Source: Propionibacterium sp.
GTDB taxonomy: Bacteria > Actinomycetota > Actinomycetes > Actinomycetales > Actinomycetaceae
NCBI GenBank assembly: GCA_030460725.1
Contig: JAKECL010000177.1
Span: 1 to 5,159, forward strand
DNA length: 5,159 nucleotides
Reading direction: 5' to 3'
The notes under the pieces were generated by a model. It saw nothing but the letters and a program-made list of their open reading frames with translations, was not told the origin of the DNA and ran no database searches. Below, piece by piece: positions 1 to 5,159 of the stretch (positions within the stretch are counted from its first letter, which is position 1; each line of letters opens with the position of its first letter). A program made the position numbers and the translations under genes.

Positions 1-723
1 GACGTTCTTCTGCAGGAGCGCGAAGAACGACTCCATTGCCGCGTTGTCACCGCATGCCCCCACGCGGCCCATGGAGCCGGTCAGGCCGTGGCGTTTGAGG
101 GCCTTCAGGAAGCGTCTGGAGCGGAATTGGGACCCGCGGTCGGAATGCACGATCACCCCGGTGGGCCGGCCTCGGTGGGCCACTGCCATCTCGAGCGCGT
201 TGACGGCGATCCGGGCCTTCATCCTCGAGTCGATCGAGTAGCCGACGATCCGGTTGGAGAACACGTCCTTGATCGCGCACAGGTAGACCTTGCCCTCGCG
301 GGTGCGGTGCTCGGTGATGTCGGTCAGCCACAGCGTGTTGGGGCCCTCGGCGCTGAACTGCCGGTTGACCAGGTCGTCGTGGACGGGCGCGCCGGCTTTC
401 TTGTAGCGGGTCTTGCGCGTGGTGAACACCGATTGGATGCCGGCGATCCGGCACAGCCGCCAGACTCTGCGCTCCGAGAGTGTGTACCCGAGCTCGGTGA
501 TGTCATCGGCCAGGACGCGGTAGCCGCCCTCCGGGTCATCATCGTGGAGCTGATGCAGCACGGCGATCAGTTCACGCTCTTCGGCCTCGCGGGCCGAGAC
601 CGGCTGCTTGAGCCACTTGTAGTAGCCCTGCTTGGAGAATCCCAACACCCGACACGCGACCGCCACCGGCACCCTCACGGGGGCACCGACCGCGGCCATC
701 TCCTTCACGAGCGGGTAGATCAT
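1..723 (-). CDS. IS3-family transposase OrfB (catalytic subunit), 3' end beyond window
   Basis: This is the catalytic half of an IS3-family transposase; it cuts and joins DNA at the element's ends. The 241 visible codons run without a stop to the window edge. After a short helical start (KQGYYKWLKQ, residues 31-40) comes an HTH_21-type DNA-binding region (about 57-96, containing EGGYRVLADDI and SERRVWRLCRIAGI). The RNase-H-fold integrase core begins near residue 128. Its triad is visible: D135 in LWLTDITEH, D195 in VIVHSDRGSQF and E231 in GDNAAMESFFALLQ. This spacing is the DD(35)E typical of the family, whose OrfB is usually near 280-300 residues, so about 50 are missing. The ATG at 723-721 overlaps the orfA stop (ATGA) and has no good ribosome-binding site of its own. 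The protein is therefore probably made as an OrfAB fusion by -1 frameshifting, or by coupled re-initiation. Homologies are recognised by eye. Confidence 0.95.
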   Translation of the reverse strand, partial: MIYPLVKEMAAVGAPVRVPVAVACRVLGFSKQGYYKWLKQPVSAREAEERELIAVLHQLHDDDPEGGYRVLADDITELGYTLSERRVWRLCRIAGIQSVFTTRKTRYKKAGAPVHDDLVNRQFSAEGPNTLWLTDITEHRTREGKVYLCAIKDVFSNRIVGYSIDSRMKARIAVNALEMAVAHRGRPTGVIVHSDRGSQFRSRRFLKALKRHGLTGSMGRVGACGDNAAMESFFALLQKNV

Positions 724-729
724 TTTGGG
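720..729 (-). promoter_or_regulatory. Probable -1 frameshift site joining orfA and orfB (CCCAAAA-TGA)
   Basis: In the orfA frame the last codons read CCC CCA AAA TGA. The heptamer C CCA AAA (729-723) fits the X XXY YYZ pattern for simultaneous -1 slippage, and a slip there leads straight into the orfB frame, whose next codon is the ATG at 723-721. The orfA stop directly follows the heptamer, which would favour pausing. A possible stimulatory stem-loop lies downstream on the same strand at 687-668: seven pairs (two of them G-U) around a six-base loop. It starts 35 bases after the heptamer, farther than usual. IS3-family elements commonly make OrfAB this way, though usually on A-rich heptamers. 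The ATGA overlap would also allow re-initiation, and the sequence alone cannot separate the two. Confidence 0.65.
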
Positions 730-1013
730 GGCGTGATGTGAGCCTGCGACAGATACGCCGCCGCTCGCCGTAGGACCTCGTTCTCCATCTCCAACTCGCG
801 GATCCGGCGTAACGCCTGGGCCATGTCCTTGCGCTGCTCAGGATCGGTGGTCGGGGTCATCCCGTGGGACTGGAAGCGAGCGTCGCGGACCCAGGCTTGG
901 AGGGTAGTTTTGGCCATCCCCATGTCCTTGGCGACCTGCTTCTGCGGGATTCCTGAGGCGACAAGCGCGACCGCGTCGCGCTTGAACTCCTCGGTGTAAG
1001 CGATCTTCGGCAT
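720..1013 (-). CDS. IS3-family transposase OrfA (DNA-binding subunit)
   Basis: OrfA binds the ends of the insertion sequence and, as the N-terminal part of OrfAB, targets the transposase. The product is 97 residues, normal for the family. Residues about 6-45 form the Tnp_1-type helix-turn-helix (EEFKRDAVALVASGI, then QKQVAKDMGMAKTTLQAWV). Residues about 60-92 form a charged amphipathic helix with hydrophobic positions in heptads (IRELEMENEVLRRAAAYL), the leucine zipper that lets OrfA multimerise. I chose the ATG at 1013 rather than the one at 1022, because an AAGGA sequence at 1026-1022 lies 8 bases before 1013, while the upstream ATG overlaps that same Shine-Dalgarno. The upstream start would add only Met-Ala-Ser. 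The gene ends at a TGA that overlaps the orfB start. Confidence 0.94.
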   Translation of the reverse strand: MPKIAYTEEFKRDAVALVASGIPQKQVAKDMGMAKTTLQAWVRDARFQSHGMTPTTDPEQRKDMAQALRRIRELEMENEVLRRAAAYLSQAHITPPK

Positions 1014-1021
1014 GGATGCCA

Positions 1022-1026
1022 TCCTT
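1022..1026 (-). promoter_or_regulatory. Ribosome-binding site of orfA
   Basis: AAGGA on the minus strand, 8 bases upstream of the ATG at 1013. It decides between two in-frame ATGs: the upstream one (1022-1020) shares its A with this site and so cannot use it. No other purine-rich sequence stands at a suitable distance from 1022. Confidence 0.7.
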
Positions 1027-1045
1027 TCAGCACGACCCTTTCGAG

Positions 1046-1068
1046 GGAGTCATGCGGTCTTGGAGTCA
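1046..1068. repeat. Two direct copies of GGAGTCA inside the IS end
   Basis: GGAGTCA occurs at 1046-1052 and again at 1062-1068, a 16-bp period. Both copies lie between the inferred IS terminus and the orfA Shine-Dalgarno. Short repeats near an IS end can be transposase contact sites, but two 7-mers are also possible by chance. On the minus strand the outer copy also gives a TTGACT (1069-1064) resembling a -35 box, but no acceptable -10 box follows at 16-18 bases. Confidence 0.35.
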
Positions 1069-1089
1069 ACCAAACCTTCAGCAGTCCCA
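1069..1089 (-). other. Inferred upstream terminus of the IS3 element
   Basis: Read on the minus strand, the element would begin TGGGACTGCTGAAGG at 1089. The leading TG matches the IS3-family convention. Position 1090 fits the last base of an Asp codon (GAC) that precedes the Met-Pro-Ile-Val of peptidase E, as in the E. coli protein. The partner inverted repeat is outside the window, so the boundary is inferred and could move by a few bases. Confidence 0.45.
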
Positions 1090-1435
1090 CATGCCCATCG
1101 TCGAGCCCCCGAGCTTCCGCACGTTGGGACTGGTCCCCTTCCAGATCAACCCGCACTACCTGGATCCCCGGCCCGGTGACACCCATCAGGGTGAGACCCG
1201 CGAGGAACGGATCCTCCAGTACCTGGAGGAGTCCGTGACCCCCGTCATCGCCATGAGGGAAGGCACGTGGATGCGGGTGCACGACAGCCGGGCGGTCCTG
1301 GGAGGGCTCGAGGTCGGTGCCCGAGTGTTCCGTCGCGGCGTCGAACCGGTGGAGATCGGCCCCGGGACCGATGTCACCGCGCTCCTGCACTCGGACTCCG
1401 GCCCGTCCCACACATCCAGCACCGGCACACACTGA
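1090..1435 (+). pseudogene. pepE: Peptidase E (alpha-aspartyl dipeptidase), 3' half, cut by the IS3 element
   Basis: Peptidase E is a cytoplasmic serine peptidase of the S51 family that splits dipeptides with an N-terminal aspartate. The fragment reads MPIVEPPSF... and lines up without gaps from residue 136 to beyond residue 192 of the enterobacterial enzyme. Landmarks include FQINPHY, with the catalytic His (equivalent to His157), the GETREER segment, and AMREGTWM, with the catalytic Glu (equivalent to Glu192). The nucleophile Ser120, in a GWSAGAN motif, belongs to the first 135 residues, which are not here. On this strand the preceding sequence is the IS3 end. The remaining 114 codons have no internal stop, so the break looks recent. 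The frame also stays open back into the IS (ATG at 1016), giving a 139-codon chimera that lacks a ribosome-binding site and the nucleophile. Activity is not expected. The last 15 or so residues (SDSGPSHTSSTGTH) go beyond the usual end of the family. Confidence 0.88.
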
Positions 1436-1505
1436 CCCCGCCGCCTGCAGGTGGCATGCACGCGGAGGTGGGTCCCTGCACCCGTCGGGTACCGCGTCGA
1501 GGGGG
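1436..1505. other. Convergent gap between the pepE remnant and pheA
   Basis: These 70 bp separate two genes that run towards each other, so a two-way terminator would be expected. A 6-bp inverted repeat TGCAGG/CCTGCA (1446-1451 and 1475-1480) could form a long-loop stem, and smaller GGGT/ACCC pairings overlap it. There is no T-run on either strand. I see no convincing intrinsic terminator and no gene. Confidence 0.4.
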
Positions 1506-2546
1506 TCAGCCCCGGTTCGCGCCGTCCCGTCCCAGTGGCCAGCTCGCGTCGCCCTCGTAGGGGGTGACACCGTTCCCGCCGCGCAGGATGCCCGCCACCC
1601 AGGCGCGCCCCCCGCGGAAGTCGGCGTCGGAGGTGCCCGGCAGGATCCGCGCGCGGACACCGTCCACACGCGGATAGGAGCCCATGAAGCGGACCTCCGG
1701 GGAGAAGCGGTGCAAGCCGACCAGTGCGGCCTGGACCCTCTCCTCGGCGACATGCCCGACGAGGTCGATGGAGAACGTGTAGGACCCCAGGTGGTCACCG
1801 GAGGGCCGCGACTCGATGCGTGAGAGATCGACGCCGCGGGCACTGAACTGTTCGAGCATGCCCAGCAGAGAGCCGGCCTCATTGTGCGGCAGGGCCACCT
1901 GGATCGTGGTCTTGTCCGCGCCCGTGGGTGGGGGCAGCGCGCCGGGCGGAGCGATCATCACGAAGCGGGTGACCGCACCGGGGTTGTCGGCGACGTCGGT
2001 GTGGAGGGCCTCCAGCCCGTAGCGCTTCACGGAGGTCGCATTGCACAGGGCGGCCTCGAACCCCGCATCGCCCTGGGCCAGCAGTTCGGCGGCGGCGGCG
2101 GTGGAGGTCGCCGGCAGGTGGACGGCTCCGGGGAAGGTCTGCTCGGCCCACTTGCGGCACTGGGCCCACGCGTGGGGGTGGGTGCCGATGCGGTGGACCT
2201 CCTCGGGCCGGGTCCCGGGGCGCACGGCCAGCTGGAAGACGACCGGGACGACCATCTCGGAGACGATGACCAGGGGCTCCCCGCGCGAAAGGGAGTCCAG
2301 TGTGGCATTGACCCCGCCTTCGATGGAGTTCTCGATGGGCACCACGGCGCGGTCCGCTTCGCCCCTGCGCACGAGTTCCATGGCGGCGGGCGCGGAGTTG
2401 GTGGGGAGGAGCTCCGCACCGGCAGGGGCCACCTGCCACAGGGCCTGCTCCGTGAACGTTCCGAAGGGGCCCAGGAACGCGATGCGGACGTGGTCGCCCG
2501 CAGGTGGCGGGCCGGGCATGTGGGTGGCGGGCGAGGCGTCGTGCAT
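1506..2546 (-). CDS. pheA: Prephenate dehydratase with regulatory ACT domain
   Basis: This enzyme converts prephenate to phenylpyruvate, with loss of water and CO2, in phenylalanine synthesis. The 346-residue protein is the monofunctional type, with no chorismate mutase domain in front. The dehydratase domain runs from about 20 (VRIAFLGPFGTFTEQAL) to 198. It shows VPIENSIEGGV at 69-79 and the catalytic TRF triplet at 193-195 (AVTRFVMIAP). The ACT domain follows at about 212-290. It contains GSLL (225-228) and ESRP (245-248), the segments that bind phenylalanine in this family, so feedback inhibition is expected. A tail of about 50 residues (297-346) extends past the ACT domain; its first half (DADFRGGRAWVAGIL) resembles other actinobacterial PheA tails as I recall them. 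The ATG at 2546 is the first usable start, because an in-frame TAG lies four codons upstream. An ATG at 2519 is the alternative; neither has a well-spaced Shine-Dalgarno. The membrane-protein gene lies 104 bp upstream in the same direction. Confidence 0.96.
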   Translation of the reverse strand: MHDASPATHMPGPPPAGDHVRIAFLGPFGTFTEQALWQVAPAGAELLPTNSAPAAMELVRRGEADRAVVPIENSIEGGVNATLDSLSRGEPLVIVSEMVVPVVFQLAVRPGTRPEEVHRIGTHPHAWAQCRKWAEQTFPGAVHLPATSTAAAAELLAQGDAGFEAALCNATSVKRYGLEALHTDVADNPGAVTRFVMIAPPGALPPPTGADKTTIQVALPHNEAGSLLGMLEQFSARGVDLSRIESRPSGDHLGSYTFSIDLVGHVAEERVQAALVGLHRFSPEVRFMGSYPRVDGVRARILPGTSDADFRGGRAWVAGILRGGNGVTPYEGDASWPLGRDGANRG

Positions 2547-2552
2547 CGTCCC

Positions 2553-2558
2553 AGACTA
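2553..2558 (-). promoter_or_regulatory. Candidate -10 box for a leaderless pheA transcript
   Basis: TAGTCT (minus strand, 2558-2553) matches TANNNT and ends six bases before the pheA ATG, so transcription would start at or next to the start codon. That would explain the absence of a properly spaced Shine-Dalgarno; GGGA at 2552-2549 is too close. Leaderless messages are common in actinobacteria. The -35 region at the usual distance is GCACAT, a poor match, so this remains a weak call. Confidence 0.35.
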
Positions 2559-2594
2559 ACGAGGGCGACGCCGTGATGTGCGCAGCGCCCACGC

Positions 2595-2623
2595 GCCTGC
2601 GCGCAGGCTCACTCCTGCGAGCC
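2595..2623. repeat. Overlapping hairpins between the membrane-protein gene and pheA
   Basis: Three inverted repeats share bases here. GCCTGCGCGCAGGC (2595-2608) is a perfect 14-bp palindrome. CGCAGG/CCTGCG (2602-2607 and 2614-2619) forms a 6-bp stem with a 6-base loop. GGCTC/GAGCC (2606-2610 and 2619-2623) forms a third stem. These structures cannot all form at once. They sit 28 bp or more past the stop codon of the upstream gene and about 50 bp before pheA. A factor-independent terminator without a T-run, or a protein site at the palindrome, are possible roles. GC-rich sequence also makes such repeats by chance. Confidence 0.4.
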
Positions 2624-2650
2624 CACCGGTCCGCGCCGGCGAACCCACGC

Positions 2651-5041
2651 TCAGTCGCAGGCGGTGATGCGGTAGAGCTTCGCGGTCCCCCCGCTGTCCA
2701 CCAGTTCGAAGCCTCGGCTGACGTCCACACCGTAGAGGCCGGGGAAGCGCTCCGAGCGCTTGAACTGGTAGTACCACCCGTCCTCCTCCTGGTAGAAGTG
2801 CGTGATCCCCAGCTCGCGCACGACCTGGCAGACCTCCGGATCGGTGTGGATCTGGTTGAAACGCCGCACCAGCACCTCCTGGGCCTCCAGGTCCCCCATG
2901 GTCTGGTAGAGCTGGGGGAAGACGGCGCGCCGCTGCCCGATGACCTCGGAGTAGGCGGCCCCCGCGATCGGATCCCCCAGCACCAGGGCGTCAGCGGGCA
3001 GGGTCTGGGGCATGCGACGCAGCATCGCCAGTTCCCCGGAGGTGGCCATGCCCGGTCTGCCGAGGTTGTCGGCGTCGTAGACGTAGGTGACCGCACGGAT
3101 GCGCGCGTCCAGCGCACCACCCAGGCTCAGGGCCAGCAACCACACCCCCAGGATCGCCCCGATGCGCCACAGGGAGCCGGCGGAGTGGTGCTCATCCGCG
3201 GACCGCACCCTCTGGGCGCGGATCCAGTTCACGGCGAGTTCGAAACCCATTGCCGCCAACGGCACCATCGTCAGGTTCTGGGGAGCCATGATGCGTCGGG
3301 GGTCCAGGTACCAGGGAGCCAGGAGGAAGGTCCGCAGCGCATTGTCGGGGGCGTAGGCCAGGAACACCAGACCCGCCATGGCCAGGAAGGAGGCGAGGGG
3401 CCACACCAGTGGACGCGAACCGATCCACTCGCGCACCTCGCCGCGACGCAGCTCCCACACACGCGTGCGTTCCTCCCGCGAGGCGTCCGCCTCCAACGCG
3501 ATCACCGGAGCAGGTGTCCTCCCCTGCGCCGTCCCGGCATGCGCCGGTCCCCCCAGGGGTCCCGCTGCGATCTGTGCGTGCCCGGTTGTCCCGGGCGCTC
3601 CGGCGCACCCGTCGTCGGTCGGCGCCTCGCCCTCGTCCCCCTCGCCTGCCGGCGCCTCGCCCTGGTCCACCTTGCCCACCGGCGCCGGTGCCCCCGGCAG
3701 ACGCCAGTCGGGGAAGGAGGCCCAGGCGATGGCATCCCAGGCGCGCACCGCGGAGAGGGTCGCCCACACGCCGGCGGCCATGAGGAGGGCGATGATCGTC
3801 ACCGTGGCGGCCAGGCCGGGTGTCGGGTCGAAGGGCGGGAAGGGGGTGAGGAAGTGCGAGAAAGCCTCAGCCCAGCCCTGCCCGTGTCGTGGGTAGGCGC
3901 CCATGGCCCTCAGCTGGGAGGTGGTGAGCACCCACAGGGGCGCCAGTACCGACACGCAGCCGAGGGCCACCAGCGCGCCCGCGAAGGCGCGCCTGCGCAG
4001 CCACAGGGAGCGACGCACCATTCCCCACAGGCTGGCCAGGAGGGGCGCCATGAGGATGGCCACCAGACTGAAGAGCGCGGAGGGATGGGCCGCAGCCGCA
4101 CCCAGCACCCCCAGCAGGACGAGCGCCAGCAGGGGGAGATGGGCCAGTGCGCCGCGCATCCCGGCCACGGTCGAGCGGTTCAGGCGGCGACCCAGGACGA
4201 CCGCGAGCGCGGCGACTCCGGGCAGCACCGCCACGCCCGTGGCATTGGGCCACTGGGAGTACATCGTCAGGGCGTCGGCGGGCATGCTGAGCATGCATCC
4301 TGCCAGGACCGGTGCTGCCAGGACTGCCACGCGCGAGGTGGACACCACCGCGGTGAAGGCCGTGCATCCCACGACCCAGATACCCATGAGGAGCAGGTTC
4401 GTCACATTGGCCACCTGGACCACGCTGGTGGGGGTGGCCAGGAGGGCGGTGAAGGCGTGCCAGGCGATGGGGTAGGAGACCATCTCACCGCCGTAGAGGG
4501 GGGCCAGTCCGCCGTGGGGCTGGGCCTGTCCGGTGTCGAGGATGTTCCACACGCCGTTGAGGTGGAAGACCGCGTCCCACTGCTGGACGGGGTCGGCCGG
4601 ATCGGCGGTCACCACCAGGGGCAGGACCGCCACCACCCACCCGATTCCCACCATGCACCAGGTGGCCACGCGGGTGCGACGCGGCAGGATCCGGTAGGCC
4701 CGGGAGGAGGGGGCTTCCACCAGCAGGGGCGGGCGCACACTCACGGGGTCCCCCATCAGGTCACCGACCAGGGGATTGCGACGCACCCTCAGGACCATGA
4801 CCAGCGCGCCCGCGAGGGACACGCCCGCGAGGACGGGCAGGACGGTGGGGCCCGACCAGCGAATCTCCCACGCGTGGTAGAGGACCGAGAGCACGGTGAT
4901 CACGGCCAGGGTGAGTGCCGGGGCTGCGGCGGCGGAGACCATCGCCGAGCGGACACTGGCCCGCACCCAGAAGTAACCGGGCAGGACCATCGCAGCGACC
5001 ATGGCCGCCAGCACCGGGAGGAGTGCACACCAGGCGAGCAT
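2651..5041 (-). CDS. Large polytopic membrane protein, DUF6541-like, possibly GT-C type
   Basis: This is a 796-residue integral membrane protein of unproven function. By eye it resembles the actinobacterial DUF6541 family. Hydrophobic segments lie near residues 3-24, 36-56, 66-84, 127-146, 213-233, 237-252, 269-284, 298-316, 320-341, 352-373, 411-432, 546-563, 589-605 and 624-641. The loop after the fourth holds the best family signature: acidic DPADP (147-151), QWDAVFHLNGVWNILDTG (154-171) and VSYPIAWHAF (188-197). Acidic residues in the first large outer loop, many helices and a soluble C-terminal domain (about 645-796) recall GT-C glycosyltransferases that use polyprenyl-linked sugars. That role, for example in cell-envelope glycan assembly, is inference only. 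A charged, Gly/Ala/Pro-rich stretch at 445-545 splits the helices into two blocks. The ATG at 5041 is preceded by GAGG at ten bases, a long spacing; Met14 and Met18 are alternatives. Downstream is pheA, with no obvious link. Confidence 0.8.
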   Translation of the reverse strand: MLAWCALLPVLAAMVAAMVLPGYFWVRASVRSAMVSAAAAPALTLAVITVLSVLYHAWEIRWSGPTVLPVLAGVSLAGALVMVLRVRRNPLVGDLMGDPVSVRPPLLVEAPSSRAYRILPRRTRVATWCMVGIGWVVAVLPLVVTADPADPVQQWDAVFHLNGVWNILDTGQAQPHGGLAPLYGGEMVSYPIAWHAFTALLATPTSVVQVANVTNLLLMGIWVVGCTAFTAVVSTSRVAVLAAPVLAGCMLSMPADALTMYSQWPNATGVAVLPGVAALAVVLGRRLNRSTVAGMRGALAHLPLLALVLLGVLGAAAAHPSALFSLVAILMAPLLASLWGMVRRSLWLRRRAFAGALVALGCVSVLAPLWVLTTSQLRAMGAYPRHGQGWAEAFSHFLTPFPPFDPTPGLAATVTIIALLMAAGVWATLSAVRAWDAIAWASFPDWRLPGAPAPVGKVDQGEAPAGEGDEGEAPTDDGCAGAPGTTGHAQIAAGPLGGPAHAGTAQGRTPAPVIALEADASREERTRVWELRRGEVREWIGSRPLVWPLASFLAMAGLVFLAYAPDNALRTFLLAPWYLDPRRIMAPQNLTMVPLAAMGFELAVNWIRAQRVRSADEHHSAGSLWRIGAILGVWLLALSLGGALDARIRAVTYVYDADNLGRPGMATSGELAMLRRMPQTLPADALVLGDPIAGAAYSEVIGQRRAVFPQLYQTMGDLEAQEVLVRRFNQIHTDPEVCQVVRELGITHFYQEEDGWYYQFKRSERFPGLYGVDVSRGFELVDSGGTAKLYRITACD
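3621..3686 (-). repeat. 30-bp tandem repeat in the acidic linker of the membrane protein
   Basis: Two adjacent 30-bp units (3621-3650 and 3651-3680) agree at 25 of 30 positions and are followed by the first six bases of a third. They keep the reading frame and encode ten-residue units seen as VDQGEAPAG and GDEGEAPTD within residues 452-474. The result is an acidic, flexible segment between two blocks of membrane helices. Copy number may vary between strains by slippage without breaking the frame. Confidence 0.8.
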
Positions 5042-5159
5042 TCGGGACAGACCTCGTTCGACGGGGCCACCGGGTGGTTCCGGGTGGCCGGATGACCCTA
5101 CTCTGCCGCGTCCGGGTCCCTGCGTGCACGGTCTGGACCGGCAAAGTCGTCATCCGGTA
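5042..5159. other. Upstream region of the membrane-protein gene, no gene seen
   Basis: These 118 bp precede the minus-strand membrane-protein gene. They hold GAGG (5055-5052), a possible weak ribosome-binding site, and a direct repeat CCGGGTGG (5070-5077 and 5080-5087). A TAGGGT (5100-5095, minus) fits TANNNT but has no matching -35 box. I see no coding sequence I can support. Confidence 0.4.
5088..5157. repeat. 9-bp perfect inverted repeat CCGGATGAC / GTCATCCGG
   Basis: CCGGATGAC at 5088-5096 is matched by its exact reverse complement GTCATCCGG at 5149-5157, with 52 bp between. The arms do not extend further on either side. They lie upstream of the membrane-protein gene, where a dimeric regulator could bind, but no regulator or promoter can be tied to them. 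The second arm is two bases from the window edge. Confidence 0.45.

Larger units (their letters stand above)
1..1089 (-). mobile_element. IS3-family insertion sequence, upstream part (left edge cuts it)
   Basis: This is an insertion sequence of the IS3 family, which moves by a copy-out/paste-in mechanism using a DDE transposase. The family hallmarks are present: a small orfA with a helix-turn-helix and leucine zipper, then orfB with an integrase-type DD(35)E core in the -1 frame, joined by an overlap. The transposase reads leftwards, so the upstream end of the element lies at high coordinates. I place that end near 1089, because homology to peptidase E starts at 1090-1091 and IS3-family ends normally read TG...CA (here ...CCCA at 1086-1089). 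The rest of orfB (perhaps 50 residues) and the other terminal repeat fall outside the window, so neither the inverted repeat pair nor the target duplication can be checked. The visible reading frames have no stop or frameshift lesion, so the element could be active or recently active. Confidence 0.92.

Noticed and set aside
88..741. 217-codon plus-strand open frame opposite orfB
   Set aside because: It is the antisense shadow of the transposase, whose DDE motifs and HTH are clear on the minus strand.
1041..1069. Promoter for orfA with TTGACT as -35 box
   Set aside because: The -35-like hexamer is good, but the sequence 16-18 bases downstream (CCTCGA and neighbours) does not resemble a -10 box.
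1436..1505. Intrinsic two-way terminator between pepE and pheA
   Set aside because: Only weak stems with long or tight loops and no T-run on either strand, so it was not called as a terminator.
2556..2612. 18-codon GTG-started frame before pheA, possible leader peptide for attenuation
   Set aside because: It has no phenylalanine codons, and AGGA directly abuts the GTG, so no usable ribosome-binding site. A Phe-attenuation leader is not supported.
1879..3120. 413-codon minus-strand frame spanning the start of pheA and the end of the membrane-protein gene
   Set aside because: It is Arg/Pro-rich low-complexity translation in an alternate frame of two well-supported genes.
2504..5095. 863-codon plus-strand open frame opposite the membrane-protein gene
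   Set aside because: It is rich in Gly, His, Gln and Arg, matches no family I know, and mirrors a gene with clear membrane helices. High GC keeps antisense frames free of stops.
4761..5153. 130-codon minus-strand frame at the right edge
   Set aside because: Most of it overlaps the start of the membrane-protein gene in another frame, and its residue composition is typical of shadow translation.

Overview
The window is a high-GC stretch with strong G/C bias at third codon positions. Together with a large DUF6541-type polytopic membrane protein and a stand-alone prephenate dehydratase, this suggests a high-GC Gram-positive actinobacterium. An Actinomycetaceae-like host is possible, but the sequence alone does not settle the genus. 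Three of the four loci are read from the minus strand. The exception is a broken gene fragment on the plus strand.

Region 1 to about 1089 is the upstream part of an IS3-family insertion sequence read leftwards. It has orfA (1013-720) and orfB (723 into the left edge). Both are intact as far as visible, and the DDE triad is complete. The two frames meet in an ATGA overlap right after a CCCAAAA slippery heptamer, so the transposase is probably made by -1 frameshifting, translational coupling, or both. The far end of the element lies outside the window.

Region about 1090 to 1435 (+) is the 3' half of a peptidase E (alpha-aspartyl dipeptidase) gene. It begins exactly at the codon equivalent to residue 136 of the enterobacterial enzyme, next to the IS end. 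The catalytic His and Glu remain here, but the nucleophilic Ser lies in the missing 5' half. The IS has therefore apparently cut pepE in two, with the front half expected beyond the left edge of the window.

Region 1436 to 5159 holds two intact minus-strand genes. A 796-residue membrane protein (5041-2651, DUF6541-like, possibly GT-C glycosyltransferase-like) is followed after 104 bp by pheA (2546-1506), the prephenate dehydratase with ACT domain for phenylalanine synthesis. The gap contains overlapping hairpins and a TANNNT box placed as for a leaderless pheA message. The two genes may be neighbours without a functional link. pheA and the pepE remnant converge across 70 bp. The last 118 bp upstream of the membrane-protein gene hold no gene, only short repeats.

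I found no CRISPR array, tRNA, rRNA or clear new system. The most notable points are the clean IS disruption of pepE between its catalytic residues, the frameshift site, and the acidic linker with a 30-bp tandem repeat in the membrane protein.
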